From NCBI GenBank assembly GCA_964023205.1, contig OZ026839.1, positions 17,204,386-17,268,385 of the forward strand: DNA of 64,000 bases, in the 5' to 3' direction. This DNA comes from Lutraria lutraria. Lineage: Eukaryota > Mollusca > Bivalvia > Venerida > Mactridae. Positions within the stretch are counted from its first letter, which is position 1. Each line of letters opens with the position of its first letter. Position numbers and translations under genes: made by a program. Positions 50,101-62,100 of the stretch are shown here, one piece after another. The notes below the pieces were generated by a model. The model had not been told where the DNA came from. It worked only from the letters and a program-made list of their open reading frames with translations, and did not search any database.

Positions 50101-53100
50101 TTATATCCCTTTTACTTTTGACTTTGATCGTCATATAGTCACATGGTCATTTAGTAGCATGGTCATATAGTCACATGTTCATATAGTCACATGGTCATTT
50201 AGTCGCATGGTCATATAGTCACATGTTCATATAGTCACATGGTCATATACAATGTAGTCACATGGTCATATAGTCACATGTTCATATAGTCACATGGTCT
50301 TATAGCAGGTACATGCTTTTAGTCACATATTCATAGTCACGTGGTCATATAGTCACATGGTCATATAGTCACATGGTCATTGAGTCACATGGTCAAATAG
50401 TCACATGGTCATATAGTCACATGGTCATTGAGTCACATGGTCAAAAAGTCACATGGTCATATACAATGTAGTCACATGGTCATATAGTCACTTGTTCATA
50501 TAGTCACATGGTCATATAGCAGGTACACGCTTTTAGTCACATATTCATATAGTCACATGGTCATATAGTCACATGGTCATATAGTCACATGGTCATATAG
50601 TCACATAGTCATATAGTCACATGTTCATATAATCACATGGTCATATAGTCACATGGTCATTTAGTCACATGGTCAAATAGTCACATGGTCATATACAATG
50701 TAGTCACATGGTCATATAGTCACATGTTCATATAGTCACATGGTCTTATAGCAGGTACACGCTTTTAGTCACATATTCATAGTCACGTGGTCATATAGTC
50801 ACATGTTCATATAGTCACATGTTCATATAGTCAGATGGTCATATAGTCACATGGTCATATAGTCACATAGTCACATGTTCATATAATCACATGGTCATAT
50901 AGTCACATGTTCATATAATCACATGGTCATATAGTCACATAGTCATATAGTCACATGGTCATATAGCAGGTACACTCTTTTTGTTGGCTTTCCTCTTGAA
51001 AAGGGATGCATATTATTCTTGTTCAAGAACTAATGCATTTGATTTAGTTTTTATGTTGCTGATTTGTTTTAAATCCCTTACCATCAATGTGCAAGATCAT
51101 CTACATGTACTGTATGGAAGATGTTTCAAGTAAACAAAGATATGATCGTGGTTTTAATTATGATGTAGCAAGTTGACTTGTTTTGTTCAAAACATCACTT
51201 CTTGTAATTAACTGTACAATAGATACATAATGCTAATCAAAGAACATGAAAAGAAGGATTGTAGTAATCAATCAAGAAAGTGTTATTGAAACAAACTAAG
51301 AAACAGAGACCTGTTTATTGATACAAGAACCTTATGCTCCTCTTATTTTGTTAAAAAAGTGCAATATGAAGATTTATTATAAACTGGAGACTCTATCAGT
51401 ACAAATTTGGTTTATTTACCTTTTATATAATGCTACTTTGCAATACTTGTCAGGTGCTGAAACATGTCTTGTGTATGTTTATATTTTCTCACTTGCTATG
51501 TCCTTGTAGTTATGGATATGCACAATTTAATATGTTGATTTCAGATGACACCTCACAACATTAGAGTAACTGTAGCATACCCACCTGATACAGATACTCC
51601 AGGATTTCAACATGAGCTTCAAGGGAAGGTAATATAAGATACTTAATGGATCTATTATATTTCTTGATATAAGATACTTGATGGATCTATTATATTTCAT
51701 GATATAAGATACTTGATGGATCTATTATATTTCATGATATAAGATACTTGATGGATCTATTATATTTCATGATATAAGATACTTGATGGATCTATTATAT
51801 TTCATGATATAAGATACTTCATAGATCTATTGTATTTCATGATATAAGATACTTGATGGATCTATTATATTTCATGATATAAGATACTTGATGGATCTAT
51901 TATATTTCATGATATAAGATACTTGATGGATCTATTATATTTCATGATATTAGATACTTGGTGGATCTATTATATTTCATGATATAAGATACTTAATGGA
52001 TCTATTATATTTCATGATATAAGATACTTGATGGATCTATTTTATTTCATGATATAAGATACTTGATGGATCTATTATATTTCATGATATAAGATACTTC
52101 ATAGATCTATTGTATTTCATGATATAAGATACTTGATGGATCTATTTTATTTCATGATATAAGATACTTGATGGATCTATTATATTTCATGATATAAGAT
52201 ACTTCATAGATCTATTGTATTTCATGATATAAGATACTTGATGGATCTATTTTATTTCATGATATAAGATACTTGATGGATCTATTATATTTCATGATAT
52301 AAGATACTTCATAGATCTATTATATTTCATTTATTTGCTATGTTCTATGGAACCATTCTAATTATGATGAAAACCAGAAGTTTTGTATACCTTTTTGCTG
52401 ACTTTTCCTCACACCTGATCACGTCCTGAATAATGAGGCACCTCTGCAGGGCCTTTTTTCCAAAAATTCGTAAGGGGCCTTAGCCGATATTCAAGTGCGA
52501 TATTTGGCCAAATTTTAAGAAGGTTAGACTACTGAGTTTGGATAGCATTGTATTTTGGGAATTTCTTGCCTAAAATTGGGAAAAAAACAGCCTTTTTGCA
52601 TTTGGGAAGTCACCGAATTTCGGCCTCTGTCATAGAAGGAAAAAAAGCTTTGCTTTGTATTCTGAATTTTCCAATAAGGGAGTAAATGCTTACTGGTATT
52701 TTTCAGCCAAGAGAGACTCAGCTAATATCAGAGACTGCTGGTTTATTGGATCCGAAAGTTGTGGCCACCACAATCTTGGAGGATTCTTTGGTGAGTTGTG
52801 TTTGCTATTTGAGTTGTGTTTGCTATGTGAGTTGTGTTTGTTATTTGAGTTGTGTTTGCTATGTGAGTTGTGTTTGCTATGTGAGTTGTGTTTGCTATTT
52901 GAGTTGTGTTTGCTATTTGAGTTGTGTTTGCTATGTGAGTTGTGTTTGCTATGTGAGTTGTGTTTGCTATGTGAGTTGTGTTTGCTATTTGAGTTGTGTT
53001 TGCTATGTGAGTTGTGTTTGCTATGTGAGTTGTGTTTGCTATGTGAGTTGTGTTTGTTATTTGAGTTGTGTTTGCTATGTGAGTTGTGTTTGCTATGTGA

Positions 53101-56100
53101 GTTGTGTTTGCTATGTGAGTTGTGTTTGCTATGTGAGTTGTGTTTGCTATGTGAGTTGTGTTTGCTATGTGAGTTGTGTTTGCTATGTGAGTTGTGTTTG
53201 CTATTTGAGTTGTGTTTGCTATGTGAGTTGTGTTTGCTATGTGAGTTGTGTTGCTATGTGAGTTGTGTTTGCTATGTGAGTTGTGTTTGCTATGTGAGTT
53301 GTGTTTGCTATTTGAGTTGTGTTTGCTATGTGAGTTGTGTTTGTTATTTGAGTTGTGTTTGCTATGTGAGTTGTGTTTGCTATGTGAGTTGTGTTTGCTA
53401 TGTGAGTTGTGTTTGCTATTTGAGTTGTGTTTGCTATGTGAGTTGTGTTTGCTATGTGAGTTGTGTTTGCTATGTGAGTTGTGTTTGCTATTTTAAGTTG
53501 TGTTTGCTATGTGAGTTGTGTTTGCTATGTATTTTGTGTTTGCTATGTGAGTTGTGTTTGCTATGTGAAAACTTACAAAATTGGTTTAATGAGTATATAT
53601 CTATTAAAAATTGATATGAATTTGAAAAATGCCTGCAACACCTTTTTTTGTTTGATAACAAAATTGAAGTCTTAGGTGGCACTCTGGTGACATAATAAAT
53701 TGGTTACATTCTGAAGCCAGTGACTACTTTCTCTTATTCTGTAAACCAATGACTACTACCCTTATTTTACCACAACTAGAAAAGGTGAACTAAATAAGAG
53801 TCATTTTGTCTGTCTGTCCCGAAATTTGTCCAGACAGTAGCTTCATCATTCATCGAAGGATTTTTAGGATCAGTCTCCGTTCGGCGTTGGGCTGTGTGCA
53901 TCATGCTTTGTCAAACTTTAACTTGTGAACACACCAGGGACCACAATTTTAGCTCAATTTTCGCAAAACTGGGTCAGGATGTTAATATTGACAAAATCTC
54001 GGACGAGTTCGATATTGGGCCACTTTGGGTGAAAAACTAGCACTTGTGCTCAGGGTCAGTCTTTGTCCGGCATCGTGCGTCATCAAACTTTTACCTTGTG
54101 AACACACTAGGGACCACAATTTTAGCTCAATTTTCGCAGAACTGGGTCAGAATGTTAACATTGACAAAATCTTGGACGAGTTCCATATTGGGCCACTTTG
54201 GGTGAAAAACTAGGTCACCAGGGCCAAATAAGGAAAAACCTTGTGAACACTTTAGAAATCACTGTTTTGATTGAATCTTCATGAAACTTTGTCAGAATGT
54301 TTATTTTAATAATATGTAGGCCAAGTATGATAATGGGTCATTTCCGGTGAAAAACTAGGTCACTAGGGCAAATTGCTGGAAAACCGTGTGAACACTCTAG
54401 AAGTCACTGTTTTGATTGGATGATCATGAAACCTTGTCAGAATGTTTGTCTTTATAATATCTTGGATGAGGTCGAACATGGGTCATCTGGGGTCAATAAC
54501 TAGGTCACCAGGTCAAATCTTAGGAAACTTTGTTAACACTGTAGATTTCACAGTTATAATTGGATCTTCACCAAACTTTGTCAAAATGTTTGCCTCAATG
54601 ATATGTGGGTCAAGGTTGAATATGGGTTAGTCGGGCTTAAAAACTGGGTCACCAGGTCAAATCTTATGTAAAAATCTTGTAAAAGCTCTTAATTGCATGG
54701 TAATTGGATCATGGCCAAACCTTTTCTAATTATTTGTCTCAATGATATTAAGGATAAGTTAAATATGGGTCATCTTGGAAAAAAACTAGGTCAAGAGGTC
54801 AAATCTAAGATTTTAGAAATCACTGTTTTGACTGGATTTTCATGAAACTTTGTCAGAATGTTTATTTTAATAATTTGTAGGTCAAGTTTGATAATGGGTC
54901 ATTTCCGGTGAAAAACTAGGTCACTAGGGCAAATTGCTGGAAAACCTTGTGAACACTCTAGAAGTCACTGTTTTGATTGGATGATCATGAAACCTTGTCA
55001 GAATGTTTGTCTTCATAATATCTTGGACGAGTTCGAACATGGGTCATCTTGGGTCAAAAAGTAGGCCGCTAGGTCAAATCTTATGAAAAACCATGTTAAC
55101 ACTGTAGATTTCACAGTTATTATTGGATCTTCACCAAACTTTGTCAAATCGTTTGTTTTAATGATATAACGGTCAAGTATAAATATGGGTCATCTGGGGT
55201 CAATTACTAGGTCACCAGGTCAAATCTTAGGAAAACTTTGTTAACACTGTAGATGTCACAGTTTTAATTGGATCTTCACCAAACCTTGTCAGAATGTTTG
55301 CCTCAATGATATGTGGGTCAAGGTTGAACATGGGTCAGCCGGGGTCAAAAACTGGGTCACCAGGTCAAATCTTAGGTAAAAATCTTGTAAAAGCTCTAAA
55401 TGTCATGGTTTTAATTGGATCTTGGCCAAACCATGTCAGATTGTTTGTCTTAATGATATTAAGGACAAGTTCAAATATGGTTCGCCTAGGGTAAAAAACC
55501 AGGTCACAAGGTTAAATCTTAGGAAAATCTTATTAACACTGTAGATGTCAATTTTGATCGTATCTTTACCAAACCTAGTCAGACTGTTTGTTTTAATGAT
55601 ATGTAAGACAAATTCGAACATAGGTCGTCTGGGGTCAAAAACTAGGTCACCGGTTCAAAACAATGTTTTAATGAGTGAACAGTGAATGTCATGTGAGCGA
55701 TATAGGGCCATCTTGGCCCTCTTGTTTTTATAAAAACATCTGGCTGTAAGTCGTGTGAATTTAAACAATTATTATGCCTAGTTTCTGTTCTTGATTATAA
55801 GGCTATTTAATAATTATTGGTCAGAGATTATAACTTGCTTCTGATTTAGTATTTCTCATAATTATTTAATTTCCACAAAATCAACTAAACATTTGTGAAT
55901 CATAAGTACATGACAATTTCAGTTTTAGCAACAAACAAGAGTGCAGAGTTAAAAAAAACACTATTATTACAACTTTTCCATTACCATGAAATACTTTTAT
56001 ATCGTATCGTAGATATCGTATATCGTAAGTACCGTATCGCAATACGTATCGTATCGGCTGAGATCTGTATCAGGACAGCCCTAATTGAGATATTGCGATG

Positions 56101-59100
56101 AAATTTTGTGTATTGGTAGCTTACATCCAGTCCATGCTTTTGTATTGAATCAAGGGCCAGTAGGGTCAAGGTCACTGTTACTAAATATAAAAATCAGTTT
56201 CTGGTCAATTACTTAAGTTTGGAATGACTAATCTTGAATAACAACCTTGCATGAAAGCTTAGCTCGGAATTGTATTTGGAGTCAGTTTGGTCATGGTCAC
56301 TGTTTCTAAAAATAGAAAATCAGTTCCGGTGAATGACTTAATTAAGGATTTAGACTTTGCAATGAAATTTTGTGTTGAGGTAGCTTACATAGAAACCAAG
56401 CTTGGGATTGCATTCTATGCCAGTATGGTAAAGGTCAATGTTAACTTATTAGTCGCACTGGAAACTGAACCACTGATGAAGCCTTAGCGAAAAATTATTA
56501 AGTACTGTGGTATTAAAGCCTCGAAAACCTGGTTTCGTGGCACTGCTGCGTTTCTTGTTATAGATTCAGTTCACTAAGTCAGCATTCGCTGTATGCCTTT
56601 CACTGATAAAACAATGTAGAGAGAGAGTTAATTTGCATCAGATAGTCTGATCGGATGTTGGGTCTTTAAGAAGTAAGGAACTTAATAGTAACAAGGTTAA
56701 ATATGCTTACTGGATTTTTGCTAATATTATGATTTGTAACTCCTGTCTCCTTCCATCCGTCCTGCCGGTCAAGTTTTAGTTTCCAAGCAATAACTCAAGA
56801 AATATATTTCATGGATTGGTTTCATATTTTACATGAATGTGTGTAGTAATAAAATATTGGTCAAGTTTGATTTCCAGTAAAATCCAAACATTTTCACAGG
56901 AGTTACCCCTATTGCCTAATGGTGGTCTCCGATCAATAACTCCAAAAATATCTCATGGAATTATTTCATTTTTGGAAGGTGATTTTATCAAAATTACCTT
57001 CCCTTGTAATCATAATACCTATCTACCTTCCTTGAATAATTCTGATGACATCAAGCATTTTAAGCATTTTAATCAAAGCTGCAACAAAGGACTTGTTTGT
57101 TGTAATCATGTATGTATTTGTCACATACTATAGCAATCATCTTCGCTTACATTAAGTATCTATATCATAAATGCGCTATCACAACAGGGTCGTAAATCTG
57201 TTTTTATGAGTCATAATTAATATTTACCCCCAAAAATAAACATACATAGAATGCATATCATTAAAACAACACATCTAAATAAACTTCTCAATCATAATAT
57301 AATAATCATATATTATGTAAATTATGGAACCTTGTTTTTAGCTCACCAGAGCACGAATGTGCTCAGGGTGAGCTTTTGTGATCACCCTGCGTCCATCGTG
57401 CGTCGTGCGTCGTTACGTGGCGTCCATGTTTACTTAAAACAACATCTCCTCCTACACCGCTATGCCGATTGTAACCAAACTTTGCTGGAATGATCCTTGG
57501 GTGGTCCCCTTTCAAAGTTGTTAAAAAAATTAAATTTCATTAAAAACTCTGGTTGCTATGGCAACAAATAGAAAAAACTTTAAAAATCTTCTTGTCCGAA
57601 ACCACAGGGCCTAGAGCTGAGATATTTGGTATGTAGCATTGTCTAATAAAACTCTACAAAGTTTGTTCAAATTATTTCCCTGGGGTCAAAATTGGCTCCG
57701 CCCCCGGGGTAACTTGATTTTACATAGACTTATATAGGAAATTTAAAAAATCTTCTTGTCAAAAACTACAATGCCTAGGGCTTTGATATTTGATGTGTAG
57801 CATAGTCCTCTATCAAGTTTTTTTAAATTATTACCCTAGGGTCAAAATTGGCCCCGTCCCGGGGGTCACTTGATTTATATAGACTTATATAGGAAAATTT
57901 AAAATATCTTCTTCTCCCAAACCACAAGGCCTAGAGCTTAGATATTTGGTATGTAGCATTATCTAGTGGACCTCTACCAAGTTTGTTCAATTTATTGCCC
58001 TAGGGTCAAAATTGGCCCTGCCCTGGGGTTTATTCTATTTTATATAGGAAAATTTAAAAAATCTTCTTCTCCGAAACCACAAGGCCTAGAGCTAAGATAT
58101 TTGGTATGTAGCATTGTCTAGTGGACCTCTACCAAGTTTGTTCAAATTATTGCCCTAGGGTCAAAATTGGCCCCGCCCCGGGGGTCACTTGATTTATATA
58201 GACTTATATAGGAAAATTTAAAAAATCTTCTTCTCCGAAACCACAAGGCCTAGAGCTAAGATATTTGGTATGTAGCATTATCTAGTGGACCTCTACCAAG
58301 TTTGTTCCAATTATTGCCCTAGGGTCAAAATTGGGCCTGCCCTGGGGTTTATTTTATTTTATATAGGAAAATTTAAAAAATCTTCTTCTCCAAAACCACA
58401 TTGCCTAGAGCTAAGATATTTGGTATGTAGCATTGTCTAGTGGACCTCTACCAAGTTTGTTCAAATTATTGCCCTAGGGTCAAAATTGGCCCCGCCCCGG
58501 GGGTCACTTGATTTATATAGACTTATATAGGAAAAATTAAAAAATCTTCTCCTAAACTGCAAGGCCTAGAGCTTAAATATTTTGTATGTGGCATTGTCTA
58601 GTGGACCTCTACCAAGTTTGTTCAAATTATGGCCCTGGGGTCAAAATTAGCCCCACCCCGGGGGTCACTTGATTTATATAGACTTATATAGTAAAATTTA
58701 AAAAATCTTCTTCTCCTAAACCACAAGGCCTAGAGCTAAGATATTTGGTATGTAGCATTATCTAGTGGACCTCTACCAAGTTTGTTCAAATTATTGCCCT
58801 TGGGTCAAAATTGGCCCTGCCCTGGGGTTTATTTTATTTTATATAGGAAAATTAAAAAAATCTTCTTCTCCGAAACCACAAGGCCTAGAGCTAAGATATT
58901 TGGTATGTAGCATTGTCTAGTGGACCTCTACCAAGTTTGTTCAAATTATTGCCCTAGGGTCAAAATTGGCCCCGCCCCGGGGGTCACTTGATTTATATAG
59001 ACTTATATAGGAAAAATTAAAAAATCTTCTCCTAAACTGCAAGGCCTAGAGCTTAGATATTTTGTATGTGGCATTGTCTAGTGGACCTCTACCAAGTTTG

Positions 59101-62100
59101 TTCAAATTATGGCCCTGGGGTCAAAATTAGCCCTGCCCTGGGGTTTATTTTATTTTATACAGGAAAATTTAAAAAAATCTTCTTCTCCGAAACCACAAGG
59201 CCTAGAGCTAAGATATTTGGTATCTAGCTTTGTCTTATAGACCTCTTTTAAATCTGTTCATATAATGGCCATGGGATAAAAAACGGCCCAGATGGGTCAC
59301 TTGATCTTACTTGGACTCGTATAGAAAACTTCAACAATGTTAATCTCCAAATGACCTTTTCTCCTGGTGAGCATTTATAGGGCCATCATGGCCCTCTTGT
59401 TTATACAAAACATTGAATTAATTATCACAATTATCTTCCATTTTAGTTCACTAGAGCGGCCAAGTTTTGCAATTTTGTCATATTATTTATTTACGCATGT
59501 ATATATATGTACACAAAATTAAGCACACTAAAATGATAATGTAATGTGTTTATTGTTATCTGAAAAGAATGGCAATGTGATTATAGGTTACTGACAGACA
59601 ATGTATCATTAATTCCAGCAAATAATTTTAGATCATTGTGTACAGTAAATAAAATAGATGTAAGTATGCATTAGATACCAAAACGAGATGTGTGTTGGAA
59701 ACGACGTTCTTGAAAGCGAATGAGTGCTTTATAAGGTAATGCTATCATTCAAAGCTTTAATAAAATTAAAACGGCTTGATAGATTTTCTTAAAATTCGCG
59801 AGAACATTAGATGACACATCAAACTTAATTCTAGACAAAAATAAAAAAAATCTCTAGGGCAGATTTTAAAAAAGAATAATTTAAGTTTAAAAGTGTGAAG
59901 AAAAAAACACTAAACTTTACATTTAAAATCGTTTTATTTGCACTTATAATTAATTCATGAACATCTAATTCATACCTACGTTAGGTAATTTTATTCTCCG
60001 CTATTACTTTTTATTTCATTAAATATTGCCATAAACTGATAGAGTGATAAGTATTTTCAGAGAGGCACTATAAATATCGTAAAAATGACCATTTTGATGT
60101 CGAAAACGACGTAATTTCACTCGTTTGGTTCTACCTTAAATAGTTTTCATGTTGTGTCACTATTACGTTTCACCATATGTCAATAACACAATTTTCGGAC
60201 GAGGTCTTGCACAATTGAAAACACACGAACATTTTTATTGATAAAGAACTATTTAAATGATCATTGCATATTTTATACATTCAATGAACATATATTTTCA
60301 TCTTATACATCATGACATACAACTGACGTAAGCATTTATTACTGTATTACTGTAAATACACCCGTCAATGCGCATGATAGTATTGATACTCAGTTTATTT
60401 TTCATTCAACGAGCAAAACCCGTTTATTACGAGCACCAGGTTTATCTCGAGGTTTTATTGTAATCACGTTCTGACAGTAGTTTGATTTATTTAAGGTGTA
60501 AAAAAATTAAATATAGGTCGAATTTTATTTCCGTTAAAATCCAAACGTTTTCACAGGAGTTATGGCCCCTTTTTGACTTACAGCGTTCGTGTCCTTTGGA
60601 CACATTTCTAAGTTCCATTAGATTGACTTTCACATTTAGATTTTCTTATGTTTCGTTTGCAATATAATAGATAGAAGAATTGAGTTTTTAGATTAGTGTT
60701 ATTTAAAATATCTCCATTATCAGATTTAAACTGAGATCATCTATCCAGATACAGATGTATATTGTTTTAGCACTGAATGTTTTTTTCCTTTGTTTTGAAT
60801 CCTATTGGTCTTTGTGTTTACAGAAAGGCGAATTTACCAGTTATCAGGGGTTAGATGGATGGTTGTTAGCAAATATAAGCTCTGGTATGTCACCTGCCAC
60901 GTCTTTGCCTAGGCTCATACTACAGGTATGTTGGTACTTTGTTACTGTCTAGTGTAAGACTTCTGTTCAATGTTCTTGAGTAAATTCCTAATCGTGTTTG
61001 TCTTGAAAAATTGCTACTGGTAAATTTCTTTTTTTTATACTAGAAACTTACATTATGCTGTTTCATTTTTTTTCAAGGTAATTAAAAAATCTTGCTTCTT
61101 TATACTAATTCTTTCAATGTTGTGGACTTGTCTGCGTTGAATTTTTCATCTTTCATTGAATAAAATTTCCAAAAAGGCCAATAACTCACTCATTCCAAAA
61201 GTAGTGAAGAATTTGTTGAAAAGGAGTTAGAAAAATTAGATTCAACTGCTAACTGAGAATGACCCGCCTCCGTGGTTGAGTGTTAAGGTTGCTGACTACA
61301 AATCACTGTAATCTCTCACTGATTGAGGGTCCGCTACCGACCATGTCTTTTTATTAGCTCACCTGATTCATCAGGTGAGCTTTTAGGATCGGTGAATGTC
61401 CGGCGTCCGTCGTCGTCCACAATTAGTTTGTTTACACTCTAGCAACCGCAGCTCTTTACGAATCTTGATTAAACTTGCTCACAATGTATATGGCCGCAAT
61501 GTCTCGGCTAAGTTCGATTATGGGCAAAATCTGATAATAACTTCTAGAGTTATGGGCCATTGAATTACAAAATTTGCTATATTTAGCTTGTTTACACTCT
61601 AGCGCCTTCATTTATTCACCAATCCTAATCATATTTTCAGTAAATGTGTATAACCAAGAGATCTAGAGCAAGTTCGATTATGGGCGGAATCGGACCAGAA
61701 CTTCAAGAGTTATGGGACCTTGACTTTGAAAATTTGCTATATTTTAGCTTGTTTACACTCTAGCACCTTCATTTATTCACCAATCCTAATAATATTTTCA
61801 GTAAATGTGTATAACCAAAAGATCTTGGACATGTTCGATTATGGACGGAATCGGACTCAAACTTCAAGAGTTATGGCCCTTAATTTGGAAAATTTGCTAT
61901 ATTTTAGCTTGTTTACACACATGCGCCTTCATTTATACACCGATCCTAATAATATTAGTAAATGAGTATAAGCAAAAGATCTCGAACAAGTTTGATTATG
62001 GGCGGAATCGGACCACATCTTCAAGAGTTATGGGCCCTTGACTTAGCAAATTTGCTATATTTTAGCTTGTTTACACTCTAGCGCCTTCATTTATTCACCG

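Noticed and set aside
52655..53614. 319-codon ORF (ELCLLC repeats)
   Set aside because: A different frame from KDSR exon 7, produced only by the 18-bp array; exon 7 itself is read in the other frame.
61265..61345. Functional tRNA-Ser/Leu
   Set aside because: The B box is mutated and no acceptor stem pairing was found; typical of a SINE head.
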